From: Clostridium intestinale DSM 6191
Lineage (GTDB): Bacteria; Bacillota; Clostridia; Clostridiales; Clostridiaceae
NCBI RefSeq assembly: GCF_900130055.1
Contig: NZ_FQXU01000004.1
Location: forward strand, 186,001 to 250,000
DNA length: 64,000 nt
Direction: 5' to 3'
The notes beneath the pieces were generated by a model that saw only the letters and a list, made by a program, of their open reading frames with translations, was not told the origin of the DNA and ran no database searches. The translations under genes were made by a program, and so were the position numbers. Shown in pieces: positions 8,956-18,302 of this stretch (its first letter is position 1; the number at the start of each line of letters is the position of its first letter).

Positions 8956-9369
8956 CTATTCTATAATAGAAGTACACCTATCCCCGTCTATATATAAATC
9001 AACCTGAAAAGTTTTAAAAATTAACACACAATACCTTTCACTTCCACTACGTTCCAATCTTTTTATATAATCATTAGGTAGACTTTTTTTCTTTATATAC
9101 TCACTTTCATGAATCTCCATATTTCCCTTAAGTAAAACCATATCATCTTCTGTATGAACTTCTATACAGCATTTATTACTTATATTTAGTAGTTTTGCTT
9201 TATTGGAATCTTTCTTAGTAATAAAAATAACCTTATCTAAGTTTACTGAAACTACCTTCTCCATTGGGTAAATTTTAGGATAACCATCTTCGTCTACCAT
9301 TGATAATGCAAGTGTATTACTTTTGTTTAATAAGTTAACTGCTTTTTCATACATTTCTCTTTCTACCAC
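8956..9369 (-). CDS. Pyridoxamine-5'-phosphate-oxidase-fold (FMN-binding split-barrel) protein
   Basis: Small flavin-binding split-barrel protein. The segment SNTLALSMVDEDGYPKIYPM and the following VIFITKKDSNKAKLLN match the N-terminal strands of PPOX-like proteins that bind FMN or F420. The reading frame is open to an ATG at 9384, but the better start is a GTG at 9369 whose G is shared with the ubiX stop (TAGTG) and which is preceded by GGGGGGA at suitable spacing; this implies translational coupling to ubiX. Such proteins often sit next to UbiX/UbiD-type genes, so flavin handling or reduction is a reasonable guess. Confidence 0.78.
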   Translation of the reverse strand: MVEREMYEKAVNLLNKSNTLALSMVDEDGYPKIYPMEKVVSVNLDKVIFITKKDSNKAKLLNISNKCCIEVHTEDDMVLLKGNMEIHESEYIKKKSLPNDYIKRLERSGSERYCVLIFKTFQVDLYIDGDRCTSIIE

Positions 9370-9944
9370 TATTCTTCCCCCCATCTCTTAAACCCATCAA
9401 CCTCAATATCAAATTTATCTAAAATCTTAGCTATTATATGATGATTCATATCTTTTATACTTTCTGGTTTATTATAATAAGTAACCATTGGTGGAATTAT
9501 GTAGGCTCCTAATTCTGATAAGGTCAGCATATTTCTTAGGTGTATTGTGCTAAGTGGGGTTTCTCTAGCTGCTAATATAAGTTTTCTTTTTTCTTTTATT
9601 GTTACGTCTGCCGCTCTAAGAAGTAGATTATCTGAATATCCTGATGCAACTCCAGCAAGAGTTTTCATGCTGCATGGAAGTATTATCATTCCTTCTGTTT
9701 TAAAAGTTCCGCTTGCTATGCTTGCTCCAATATCTTTTATTGAATATACCTTGTCTGCAAGTGCCCCTACTTCTCCAACCTTATATGTAGTTTCTTGTAA
9801 TATGGTTTCTTCTGCTCCTCTTGATATAACAAGATGGCTTTCCCATTCTGGATTTTCTTTTAAAATCTTTAAAAGTTCTATACCAAGTATTGCACCACTA
9901 GCTCCACTCATTCCTACTACTAATCTTTTTTTTCTATTATCCAT
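9369..9944 (-). CDS. ubiX: UbiX-family flavin prenyltransferase
   Basis: Makes prenylated FMN from FMNH2 and dimethylallyl phosphate, the cofactor of UbiD-type reversible decarboxylases. Features include the N-terminal VVGMSGASGAILGIELL nucleotide-binding stretch, SIASGTFKTEGMIILPCSMK (the conserved SGSF...CSMKT region) and LILAARETPLSTIHLRNML, with the Arg-Glu-Thr-Pro signature. Length is normal for the family. The ATG at 9944 is chosen over 9953 because AAGGA overlapping the lpdD stop lies about eight bases before it. It is the middle gene of a tight three-gene operon. No UbiD homologue is in the window. Confidence 0.92.
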   Translation of the reverse strand: MDNRKKRLVVGMSGASGAILGIELLKILKENPEWESHLVISRGAEETILQETTYKVGEVGALADKVYSIKDIGASIASGTFKTEGMIILPCSMKTLAGVASGYSDNLLLRAADVTIKEKRKLILAARETPLSTIHLRNMLTLSELGAYIIPPMVTYYNKPESIKDMNHHIIAKILDKFDIEVDGFKRWGEE

Positions 9945-9955
9945 TGTTTTCATCC

Positions 9956-10324
9956 TTACTGAATCATTTTTATCAATTGTTTTGTTAGTTCTTTTAATAA
10001 ATCTATAGTAACATGTATCTCTTCTTTTGTAATGTTATCAATATGAATTCCACAGGTTATAACTACATTTTTGTTAAGCTTTGAACAAAGTTCATGGGCC
10101 ACATATCTTGCTGCTTCATCATCCTTATGGCCTGTCATATTAAGTACTGAAGTTGTTGAACTTATTACATTTTCATCTTCAAAACTTTTTCTTGGTACAC
10201 TTAAGGTTACACAACCTATGTGAGGTCTATCACCACCTGATATGATTACACATAAATCTTCTCCTATTTCTATGGCTTTTAGATTTAGTTTTACCCTTCC
10301 TTTTTCAATATTTAATTCTTTCAT
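9956..10324 (-). CDS. LpdD-like prenylated-flavin chaperone
   Basis: A 122-residue cytosolic protein that resembles LpdD, the small partner of gallate/protocatechuate-type decarboxylases proposed to help deliver prFMN. Visible hallmarks are IISGGDRPHIGCVTLSVP, GHKDDEAARYVAHEL and CGIHIDNITKEEI. It is the first gene of the operon with ubiX and a PPOX-fold gene. Recognition is from motif memory, not a search. The lpd operons known from lactobacilli and the vdc/bsd operons of Bacillus contain a catalytic UbiD subunit, which is absent here. Confidence 0.75.
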   Translation of the reverse strand: MKELNIEKGRVKLNLKAIEIGEDLCVIISGGDRPHIGCVTLSVPRKSFEDENVISSTTSVLNMTGHKDDEAARYVAHELCSKLNKNVVITCGIHIDNITKEEIHVTIDLLKELTKQLIKMIQ

Positions 10325-10415
10325 ATAATAAGTTCATCCTTTCCTAGTTCACAAATAATTTCTGAATAATTTATTTGAACTATGCAATATTAATGATTAT
10401 GGAGGTGATTTTATA

Positions 10416-10823
10416 ATGAAAATATCTAGAAATCTCATTTGTTTTGTAATTTCTTTATTTATATTTATTCAAGTTCCATATTCAAAAGCAAAATCTGAAG
10501 TTTTAAATGATTTATCAAGTATTAAAGATGATTCTGATTTAAGTAATAATACTATCCGCTCACTAATATATCCTTATATCACTGATTCTATAAATAAATA
10601 TTATGGAGGAAATGGACCTCAATTTGAATTATCTAAGGCTAAATTATCAATAACCCAACCAGACCCTGAAATATTCACATTTATAATCACTGCTCAAGTT
10701 ATTACTTTTGTTGGGCCTCATAATCCCCCATATGGAATAGAAACAGTAACAATAGAAACTAGCCCACTAGGAACTAAGGTTATAGATTTTAAACATGAAG
10801 AAGAAAAGCTTCCTACTGGTTAA
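10416..10823 (+). CDS. DUF3888-type secreted protein
   Basis: A 135-residue protein with an N-terminal signal peptide (Lys/Arg, then a hydrophobic run to about residue 20, then SKAKS as possible cleavage site). The mature part has LIYPYITDSINKYYGG and VGPHNPPYGIETVTIE, the conserved features of the DUF3888 family of exported Firmicute proteins of unknown function. GGAGGTGAT lies seven bases before the ATG. It is divergent from lpdD and convergent with the histidine kinase gene. Confidence 0.75.
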   Translation: MKISRNLICFVISLFIFIQVPYSKAKSEVLNDLSSIKDDSDLSNNTIRSLIYPYITDSINKYYGGNGPQFELSKAKLSITQPDPEIFTFIITAQVITFVGPHNPPYGIETVTIETSPLGTKVIDFKHEEEKLPTG

Positions 10824-10837
10824 ACTTCGTATATTAT

Positions 10838-12286
10838 TTAAATCTCAACCCTAAAACACTTCCAATTATCATCTATCATAATTAACTTGATGGACCCTCC
10901 ATGTTTCTCTACTATCTTCTTACATATACTAAGTCCAAGCCCATTTCCATTTTTACTTGTTCTTGATTCATCACCAGATACAAAGGGATCAAATATCTTA
11001 TCAATTATTTCATGTTTGATGGGCCCACCATTATCATGTACCTCAAAAATAGTTTTCTTATTTTCTTGTTTTATAACTAACTTAACTGATGTACCTTCCT
11101 TGTTATGCTTTATAACATTTACTAATAAGTTTACTACTACTCTTCTCATTTCAAGCTTATCAATTACACATGTTATATCATTTTTATCTGTTATTATATC
11201 AAAGTTCATATTGCATTTCTCAAAATCATTAAAGTACTCAGCAGCTATTTCTAATATAAACTCTTTAAAGTCTACTTTTTCTAAGTTTAATTTATATTCT
11301 TCATTGGACATCTTAGTATAAATCATAAGTAGATCTATAAGTTCACTCATATTATCAGCTTTTCTAAAAATGGTATTTAGATATTCTTCTTGTTTTTCAT
11401 GGCTGTCTATCAAATTATCAAGAAGGGCCCTAGTGTAACCTTTTATTGTTGTTATAGGAGTTCTTAAATCATGAGCTATGCTGCTAAATAGTTGTTGTCT
11501 TTCTTTTTCAAGGTTTTCTCTTTCTTTTTTAACTTTTTCTAATTCATAAACCATGAAATTAAAGGCTTCTTCAATTTCTTTATACTCATATTCACCATTA
11601 AGGGTTAATCTACTTGAATAATCTCCTGATGTTATTTTCTCTAACCCATCAACTAGGTCCTTGTTAGGTTTTGCTACATGTTTTTGTATACTTTTACTGT
11701 AACTAATAAGGCCCATCAAAAACACAACAGCTACTCCAAAGAGAAAAATCAAAGTTAATTTTAGTATATCATATTTTGATTCCCCTCCTGGGTTCATGAT
11801 TGTATACTTTATTCTTAGTTTCTCAACTGGAATTTTAACAAGGCAAGTATAATCTTTTCCATCATTTTCAAATGCTGAAGCTGAAGCATAATATTCCTCT
11901 TTATCTTTTTTAAAACTTATCTCTATTACCCCAGCTATTTTATAGGGCTGATTTTCTGTTACCCTATTTATGGATGATAATTTTAATAACTCTCCTTGTG
12001 TGTAGTGATGAACCTCTTCTTGCACCCTTCCTTTTCTGTATATCACATCATTATTATCATCTAATATTTCTATCCATCCATCTAGGTTTTCTAATGAACT
12101 AGTATCAATATTTTCATAATCTACTTTCACTAACTTTTCTGCACTAATTCCATCTAAAAGATTATCTATAGAGTTTTTACTAAGTAGACTTATAAGTGCA
12201 TATAAAATCAAAACTCCTAATAAGAGCCAAAAGGAGAATATAAAGTATTTTTTAATTACAAACTGACTTATTGTTTTCTTTTTCAT
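10838..12286 (-). CDS. Sensor histidine kinase
   Basis: A 482-residue membrane kinase. A first membrane segment at about residues 13-35 is followed by an extracellular sensing region of about 130 residues, then a second membrane segment (ILKLTLIFLFGVAVVFLM), a HAMP domain, and the kinase core. The phosphoacceptor is in SSIAHDLRTPITTIKGY, the N box in VVNLLVNVIKHN, G1 in VHDNGGPI, F box IFDPF and G2 NGNGLGLSI. All catalytic motifs are intact. It follows its response regulator by two bases and closes a four-gene module with an ABC-2 exporter, so it probably senses a compound or envelope stress handled by that exporter. Confidence 0.92.
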   Translation of the reverse strand: MKKKTISQFVIKKYFIFSFWLLLGVLILYALISLLSKNSIDNLLDGISAEKLVKVDYENIDTSSLENLDGWIEILDDNNDVIYRKGRVQEEVHHYTQGELLKLSSINRVTENQPYKIAGVIEISFKKDKEEYYASASAFENDGKDYTCLVKIPVEKLRIKYTIMNPGGESKYDILKLTLIFLFGVAVVFLMGLISYSKSIQKHVAKPNKDLVDGLEKITSGDYSSRLTLNGEYEYKEIEEAFNFMVYELEKVKKERENLEKERQQLFSSIAHDLRTPITTIKGYTRALLDNLIDSHEKQEEYLNTIFRKADNMSELIDLLMIYTKMSNEEYKLNLEKVDFKEFILEIAAEYFNDFEKCNMNFDIITDKNDITCVIDKLEMRRVVVNLLVNVIKHNKEGTSVKLVIKQENKKTIFEVHDNGGPIKHEIIDKIFDPFVSGDESRTSKNGNGLGLSICKKIVEKHGGSIKLIMIDDNWKCFRVEI

Positions 12287-12288
12287 AC

Positions 12289-12969
12289 TTAAGGAAGCAT
12301 CTTATACCCTAAACCTCTTATAGTTTTAATATATGCTTCTCCCTCTCTTTCTCCTAGTTTTTCTCTTATTTTGCTTATATAAACCATGATGTTGTTATCA
12401 TCTACAATGTAGTAATCCTCCCAGGCAGCTTCATATATCTGCTTTTTAGTGAAAACTCTACCTGGGTTTTCCATAAATAGTTTTAGTATTTTAAACTCTA
12501 TAGAAGTTAATTCAATGAGCTTATCTTTTTTAAAAAGAATACACTGTGAGGTATCAAGAGTTAAATCTCTGACATTTAAAGTTTTATAGGTTTCGCCAGA
12601 ACCTAAATTATAATATCTTCTTATATTAGCCTGCACCCTAGCCACTACTTCTAAAGGATCAAAGGGCTTAGTTATATAATCATCTGCACCTATTCCAAGG
12701 CCCAACACTTTGTCTGAACTTTCTCCTTTAGCTGATAAAATCATTATAGGCATATTGCTTTTATTTCTTATTTTCTTTATTAACTCATATCCATTTATGC
12801 GAGGCATCATTATATCTATAATTGCTAAATCTATCTTTTCTTTTTCAATAGTATCCCATGCTTCATGTCCATCTTTAGATGTATACACCTTAAAGCCATC
12901 CTTTTCTAGATATAAACTTAAAAAGTCCATTATCTCTTTTTCATCATCTGCAAGTAATACACTGTACAT
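12289..12969 (-). CDS. OmpR-family response regulator
   Basis: A 226-residue regulator with an N-terminal receiver domain (acidic pocket LADDEKE, phospho-Asp in AIIDIMMPRING, Lys in DYITKPFDP) and a C-terminal winged-helix DNA-binding domain (ELTSIEFKILKLFMENPGRV; YISKIREKLG; IRGLGYKM). AGGTGAT before the ATG at 12969 decides the start; a GTG four codons upstream is unlikely. It partners the downstream kinase and probably controls the upstream ABC genes. Confidence 0.93.
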   Translation of the reverse strand: MYSVLLADDEKEIMDFLSLYLEKDGFKVYTSKDGHEAWDTIEKEKIDLAIIDIMMPRINGYELIKKIRNKSNMPIMILSAKGESSDKVLGLGIGADDYITKPFDPLEVVARVQANIRRYYNLGSGETYKTLNVRDLTLDTSQCILFKKDKLIELTSIEFKILKLFMENPGRVFTKKQIYEAAWEDYYIVDDNNIMVYISKIREKLGEREGEAYIKTIRGLGYKMLP

Positions 12970-13031
12970 CAAATTTATCACCTCTTGTCAAATCTAACCT
13001 ATTAATATGATATCATTGTACAGCTATTAAA

Positions 13032-13814
13032 TCATCTTATATCAACTTTTTTAAATCTCATTATTCCTAAAAAGACTACACAAGCTATCAGCAAAAATGA
13101 ACCTAAAAATCCTTTAATAAATAAGGTATTAGTAAAGTCATTAAACAAGAAATCAAGCCTTTCACTGAAAAATGAAGTGTATTTCATGAACTTTAAATTT
13201 TCTAATCCAGAAAGATATTTACCTACATACATCACTACTAAGGTAATGATAAAAGTCATAAACATGTTCATATTCACTCCTATTACATAGGTTATAGTAA
13301 CTAAAAATATAGATGTTATAACTGTGCTTAAAAGAGAAAATATCAAAGCTTTTTCTGACATTGTCCCAAGAAAAGTTCCTGTGCCTAAGTCAGAACTTGA
13401 TATAAACATATAATAACCAGCTGTTGAAACTATGAAAAGCAAACCTATTGATATAACTATCATAGTAATCATTGAAAGTAGTTTTCCAAAAATGATTTTT
13501 TCTCTTTTTCCAACTCTTAAAGCCATCATCTTAATCTGTCCTTCATGAACCTCTCCTGAAAACTGAAATGATGATAACAAGATAATAAGGATTCCTATAA
13601 TACCAAGGCCAGATAAGAAACTCCAAATCACTCCAAAGAAGTCTAAACATGAATATGCAGTTACTAAAGCTTCTTCACTTGTTATCTTAACTGCCCCACT
13701 TTTATAGCCAAGTATTATAAGAAGAGCTAACAAAGAAGGAATAACTAAAATCAAACTGTTTTTTCTCTTAAACATCTTATACATTTCCATTTTATATACT
13801 TCAAATATTCTCAT
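13032..13814 (-). CDS. ABC-2 type transporter permease
   Basis: Hydrophobic protein of 260 residues with six likely membrane segments, starting after MRIFEVYKMEMYKMFKRK, the usual cytoplasmic lead of BcrB/EcsB-like permeases. GTAGGTGG before the ATG at 13814 selects this start. Together with the ATP-binding gene ten bases upstream it forms an ABC-2 exporter of the kind that protects against peptide antibiotics. Substrate specificity is not visible. Confidence 0.82.
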   Translation of the reverse strand: MRIFEVYKMEMYKMFKRKNSLILVIPSLLALLIILGYKSGAVKITSEEALVTAYSCLDFFGVIWSFLSGLGIIGILIILLSSFQFSGEVHEGQIKMMALRVGKREKIIFGKLLSMITMIVISIGLLFIVSTAGYYMFISSSDLGTGTFLGTMSEKALIFSLLSTVITSIFLVTITYVIGVNMNMFMTFIITLVVMYVGKYLSGLENLKFMKYTSFFSERLDFLFNDFTNTLFIKGFLGSFLLIACVVFLGIMRFKKVDIR

Positions 13815-13823
13815 AACTTCCAC

Positions 13824-14534
13824 CTACCTTATTAAATCTAATAATGATATATTATTGTTTTTGATATTTTCATAGCTGTCATCATAGTTTATATATCCAT
13901 CTTTTAAAACTATGATATCCTCTGCTAAATCTTCAACCTCATCTAACTGATGACTTGAAAAGATAATTGATGTTTTCTTTTCTTTTATGATGTTTTTCAG
14001 AAAATCCTTCATGTCACATATTCCAGCAGGATCTAATCCAACAAAAGGTTCATCTAAAATCAAAAGTTCTGGTTCAGCTATAAAAGCCTGAGCTAAGGCA
14101 AGTCTTTGCTTCATTCCAAAGGAAAAGTTCTTAACCTTCTTGTTTTTATCTTTAGATAAATCAACAAGAGCTAAAAGTTCTTCTATCTTATTTTTGATAT
14201 TTTTCATGGAGTAATCCTTGGTTATCATCATAGAAAGTTTTAAATTATCATAGGCAGTTAAGTCTCCAAAAAAGCTTACATCAACTAAAGAGCCTATTTT
14301 CTTTTTTACCCCCTCATCTTCATGGTTAATTTGATGGTTCATAAATACTATCTCACCCTCATATAGAGCATTTAGGCCCAAGATGCATTTAAGTAATGTT
14401 GTTTTACCTGCTCCATTTCTTCCAAGAAGGCCCATTATACTTCCTTTTTTCATTTCAAAACTGATATCTTTTAATACTTCTGTTTCCTTGTACCCTTTTC
14501 TTAAATGTTTAACTTCTAAAATAATATCTTTCAT
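13824..14534 (-). CDS. ABC transporter ATP-binding protein
   Basis: Soluble ATPase of 236 residues with Walker A LLGRNGAGKTT, signature NFSFGMKQRLALAQ, Walker B LLILDEPFVGLDP and the switch His in IIFSSHQLDEVEDLA. It is the first gene of the four-gene module (ATPase, permease, response regulator, kinase). AGGTGG six bases before the second ATG (14534) makes that start better than 14540. The family (BcrA-like) usually drives export of, or immunity to, antimicrobial peptides. Confidence 0.9.
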   Translation of the reverse strand: MKDIILEVKHLRKGYKETEVLKDISFEMKKGSIMGLLGRNGAGKTTLLKCILGLNALYEGEIVFMNHQINHEDEGVKKKIGSLVDVSFFGDLTAYDNLKLSMMITKDYSMKNIKNKIEELLALVDLSKDKNKKVKNFSFGMKQRLALAQAFIAEPELLILDEPFVGLDPAGICDMKDFLKNIIKEKKTSIIFSSHQLDEVEDLAEDIIVLKDGYINYDDSYENIKNNNISLLDLIR

Positions 14535-14717
14535 AAACATCCACCTTTCTCATTTCATACCTCAATGATAATTTCTAAAGCTTTCCTAGAAACATGAATA
14601 ACCTTAACCTAACCTTAAAATGACATTTCAATTTAGAATTTGTATTATTTAGAGGTTTAAAATTGATAGATTTTTCTATTTGTAACAGTATATATAATAG
14701 AAGGGGGAGTTAATTTT

Positions 14718-16700
14718 ATGGAAAATGTTAAAGAAAGATATTATCAAGTAGATGTAATGAGGTTTGTTTGTGCAATTTTGGTTATATCAATTCACACCTC
14801 AGCCTTATATTCCTTTGGAGATGTTCCAGGAAAGGTTTTAAGTTTAGGAATCGCAAGAATAGCTGTGCCTTTTTTCTTCATAGCTTCTGGTTACTTCTTT
14901 TATGAGAGGTTTAATAATGAAGGATATTTAAAAGCTTACATTATAAGAATATTAAAGTATTATTTAATTTCTACAGTTGTTTATACCGTGATTTTATTTA
15001 CCTTTATAAAAAGCAGAAACTCAAACATTTGGGACTTAGTTAAAAATCTTTTATTTAATGGAGTGTCTCCAAGTCTTTGGTTTTTCCCTGCATTGATATT
15101 TTCAATAAGTGTTTTGTACTTATTTTTAAAGAAAAACTGGATTAAACCTTTAGTAATAGTAAGTTTAGTTTTATATGCACTAGGTCTTATAGGTGATTCA
15201 TATTATGGATTAGTGGTAGGAACTCCTTTAGAAAAGCTAGTAGAAATGTATTCATCTGTTTTTGTTAATACAAGAAATGGTCTTTGTTTTGGATTACCTT
15301 TTTTAACTCTAGGAGTTTTAATAAGCAAATATGATATGAAAAACAAACTCAAACATCTTAAAGTATTAACATTAGTTTTTGCTGTGATATTTGCTTCTGA
15401 GGCCTATGTACTTATATCAAACAACATATCAAGAGATAACAACATGTACATTTCTCTTATGTTTTTAGTTTCTTGTATATTTTTGTTATCTTTAAGGTCT
15501 AAGAAAGTACTATCTGATAGAAAAGCTAAGTTATTAAGAGACATGAGCCTTTGGATATATTGTCTTCATGAACTTCTTCAATTCCTTGTTTATGGACTTT
15601 TACCTAAGATTTCCTCTAACTCTTTTTTAGTTTTTCTCATGGTAACCTTAGTTGTTGTACCACTTTCTTATTTTATAGTTAGAAAAAAAGCTCCACTCTA
15701 CACCTTAAATAAGAAAAAAGAAATTAGATTAATGGTTGGTTTGTTGGTTGTTGCATTAATCATAGGACTTGTATCATCAAAAGGCCCATCAACAGCAACA
15801 AGTTCCAATGGAATAAGTCCATCAATAGATTTAAAACTTGATGAAAGTGCACCGTCATCAAATATAGTTGGGCCCATGTGGAAAATATCATCTGGTAGTA
15901 CTACCCTTTACTTGTATGGTTCTTTAGATGTTGGTGATAAAAACCTATACCCATTATCACCTAAGGTTGAAGAAGCTTTTAAATCTTCTGAAGCTTTAGC
16001 ACTTGAAGTAGAACTTGATAAAATTGATGGGCCTAAAATCAATAGTCAACTTCTCTATGAAAAAGGAGATAATGTTGAAAATCATGTTTCTTCTGATGCA
16101 ATTGATATTTATAAAGAAAAAGTCGCTTACTTTAAAGCAGATTATGATAAGGTTAAACAATACAAAGCTTCATATTTAGCACAAAACTGTATTTCTGTAT
16201 ATTTAGCTCAAGCTAAGGTTGACCAAGCTTATATTCCTGATATCTATTTCTTATATAGTGCTAGAAAAACTGATAAACCTGTCGTTTCAATTGGAGATGT
16301 TTATAATCTTTATGATGATTTAGCAAATCCTCCAGATGAAGTAGGCGATGCATCACTTAAACTACTTAAATACTATAATGAGGATTCTACTAAAAAGAGC
16401 TTAGATCGTTTAGAATCTTGGAAAAAAAGTGATTTAGAGGCTATAGAGAAGTCTTATGATGAGCAGTATATAGTTCCAGAGTCAGAAAAAGAAAACTTTA
16501 CTAAACTTAACACCTTAGTAAAAAACTATGACCAATCTTTATATTCAAAACTTAAATCAGAGTACTCATCTAAAATAGATGGCTATATTAAAGAAAATAA
16601 AAATTACTTTATAGTCTTATCTACAAACTATCTTCAAGGAGACGATAGTATATTAAAGCAGTTAGAACAAAAAGGTTATCACCTAGAAAAGATAAACTAA
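14718..16700 (+). CDS. Membrane acyltransferase 3 fused to TraB/GumN-like domain
   Basis: A 660-residue two-part protein. Residues about 1-365 form a multi-pass membrane domain of the acyltransferase-3 type (VDVMRFVCAILVISIHTSAL with the family's Arg and His; RIAVPFFFIASGYFF), like OafA or the VanT membrane half, which O-acylates cell-surface sugars. A low-complexity Ser/Thr/Pro linker leads to an outside domain from about residue 385. There, MWKISSGSTTLYLYGSLDVG, LALEVELD and the terminal QLEQKGYHLEKI match TraB/GumN (Tiki-like) proteins. The GxxH motif reads GSLD and the later histidine region reads LSTNYLQGDDS, so both signature histidines are absent. AGGGGGAG precedes the ATG. Confidence 0.8.
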   Translation: MENVKERYYQVDVMRFVCAILVISIHTSALYSFGDVPGKVLSLGIARIAVPFFFIASGYFFYERFNNEGYLKAYIIRILKYYLISTVVYTVILFTFIKSRNSNIWDLVKNLLFNGVSPSLWFFPALIFSISVLYLFLKKNWIKPLVIVSLVLYALGLIGDSYYGLVVGTPLEKLVEMYSSVFVNTRNGLCFGLPFLTLGVLISKYDMKNKLKHLKVLTLVFAVIFASEAYVLISNNISRDNNMYISLMFLVSCIFLLSLRSKKVLSDRKAKLLRDMSLWIYCLHELLQFLVYGLLPKISSNSFLVFLMVTLVVVPLSYFIVRKKAPLYTLNKKKEIRLMVGLLVVALIIGLVSSKGPSTATSSNGISPSIDLKLDESAPSSNIVGPMWKISSGSTTLYLYGSLDVGDKNLYPLSPKVEEAFKSSEALALEVELDKIDGPKINSQLLYEKGDNVENHVSSDAIDIYKEKVAYFKADYDKVKQYKASYLAQNCISVYLAQAKVDQAYIPDIYFLYSARKTDKPVVSIGDVYNLYDDLANPPDEVGDASLKLLKYYNEDSTKKSLDRLESWKKSDLEAIEKSYDEQYIVPESEKENFTKLNTLVKNYDQSLYSKLKSEYSSKIDGYIKENKNYFIVLSTNYLQGDDSILKQLEQKGYHLEKIN

Positions 16701-16704
16701 AAGT

Positions 16705-16736
16705 AAACAGCCCCTGTCTTTTTACAGGGGCTGTTT
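16705..16736. terminator. Intrinsic terminator of the acyltransferase gene
   Basis: Perfect 13-bp GC-rich stem (AAACAGCCCCTGT / ACAGGGGCTGTTT) with a 6-base loop. It directly follows the acyltransferase stop and lies between two convergent genes, so it can also serve the kinase gene at 16756. Confidence 0.85.
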
Positions 16737-16755
16737 ATAAAACATATATGTAATT

Positions 16756-18195
16756 TTAGAAATAAATATCTGAAAACTCAACATTAATAGCATTCATAAG
16801 TTTATCCCCATCTACCTGATTTCCACTTTTTTTATCTTTAAAGTCATTTCCAATCGGAAGAGTAACAGTAAATGTGCTACCTTTCTCTAATTCACTTTCA
16901 AGCTTTATGTTTCCACCCAACATCTCAACTAATTTTTTTACTAAAGCTAAACCCATTCCACTTCCCTCTGCCTGCCTTGAAAGATTGTTCTCAGCTTGTC
17001 CAAAGGGTTTAAATATTAATTCATACTTATCTTTAGCTATCCCTATTCCACTGTCCTTTACAGATATATCAACTGTTTGAGCTTCTTTATTTTCATTAAT
17101 GCTAACCATAATTGTGCCGCCCTCTGGTGTAAACTTTATAGCATTTGATATGAGATTTAAAAGTATACGTTCATATATCTCGTTATCTATAATTAAATCT
17201 CTACTCTCTACATTACTCTCAAAATCTAGATCTATGTCCTTTTGCTCTGCATAATCTAGTACCCATTGAGTTATAAATCTTGTAATCCATACAATATCCA
17301 TTTTTCTCAAATTCAGCTTCATTTCTTCTGAACTCAATTTTGTAATATCTAATATGTTATTTACGAGCCTTATTTGCCTAAAAGTATTTCTTTTCATACT
17401 TCCTAAAAGTTTTTTAACCGGCTCAGAAACATTTTTAATATGTATTTTTTCAATTAACTGAATTGCTGAATAAATTACATTGATTGGGGTTTTAAATTCA
17501 TGAGTTATTAATGTTATAAACTCATCCTTCCTAATTAAATCCTGCTCCAAGATTTCTCTTTGAGCCTTTTCTGATTCATAAAGTAATTTTTGTTGTCTGC
17601 TTATCTCCCGATTTTGTTTTCTAAGTAATAATTCACGTTCTATAGAATCTACTACAGTTGATAAAGTTACTAGAAAAAGTGGATTATGAAGTATTACAGC
17701 TGTCATAACACTTATGGTTCCAATTAACTTTCCATCATCTGAATTGTAAAAAGGTACAGAATAACAGGCACTTTTATATAAATGTTTATGATAATGATTA
17801 GTTCCTATAAGCTGAACAGGAGCTTTTTCTTCAATACATAAACTAACAGTATTTGTCCCCATAGCATCCTCTGTAAACTGAACACCTGGCTTAATCCAAA
17901 GATCTCTCGCAGTATTTTCTATAGTTTTGTCTCCTAAGGTATCAAGCAGAAAACCTTTATCATCAGATATAACAACCAGTATAGGTGTTCCCTTAAGTGA
18001 ATCAATTATTTTATTGCTAAAAAAACTTGCAACCTCTAAAACTTCTTTATATTCTTCTTTCTTTCTAGCTAACTCATCTTTTGTCATTACAACTTTAGGT
18101 ATTTGAACTTTATTAGGATCCATTCCTAATAGCTTGCATCTCTTTTTGGAGTCTTTAATATATTCTGCTTCTTCTTCAAACGACTGTTGTAACAT
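16756..18195 (-). CDS. Soluble GAF-domain histidine kinase
   Basis: A 479-residue cytosolic kinase with no membrane segment. The N-terminal half is GAF-like and contains WIKPGVQFTEDAMGTNTVSL, a stretch typical of the sensor domains of AcoR/DhaR-type activators. A coiled coil precedes the kinase core: H box FITLITHEFKTPINVIYSAI, N box LLNLISNAIKFTPEGG, G1 VKDSGIGI, F FKPFGQ and G2 GSGMGLALVKK. The C-terminus ends VEFSDIYF, a short tail I recall from other clostridial soluble kinases. No response regulator gene is adjacent, so it is an orphan; a sporulation or metabolic phosphorelay role would fit but is inference. Confidence 0.85.
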   Translation of the reverse strand: MLQQSFEEEAEYIKDSKKRCKLLGMDPNKVQIPKVVMTKDELARKKEEYKEVLEVASFFSNKIIDSLKGTPILVVISDDKGFLLDTLGDKTIENTARDLWIKPGVQFTEDAMGTNTVSLCIEEKAPVQLIGTNHYHKHLYKSACYSVPFYNSDDGKLIGTISVMTAVILHNPLFLVTLSTVVDSIERELLLRKQNREISRQQKLLYESEKAQREILEQDLIRKDEFITLITHEFKTPINVIYSAIQLIEKIHIKNVSEPVKKLLGSMKRNTFRQIRLVNNILDITKLSSEEMKLNLRKMDIVWITRFITQWVLDYAEQKDIDLDFESNVESRDLIIDNEIYERILLNLISNAIKFTPEGGTIMVSINENKEAQTVDISVKDSGIGIAKDKYELIFKPFGQAENNLSRQAEGSGMGLALVKKLVEMLGGNIKLESELEKGSTFTVTLPIGNDFKDKKSGNQVDGDKLMNAINVEFSDIYF

Positions 18196-18302
18196 ATACT
18201 ACCTTCCTTCCTAAAAGCAAAAAATAGGTATTAACTTCATCTTTCAATTTTACCATATTATATAATATTTATAAATGATTTTAAAGTTTAAGTAAAGTTA
18301 AC

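Noticed and set aside
9547-10008. 153-codon plus-strand open frame across ubiX
   Set aside because: Antisense shadow of ubiX/lpdD; the hydrophobic translation is a by-product of the AT-rich opposite strand.
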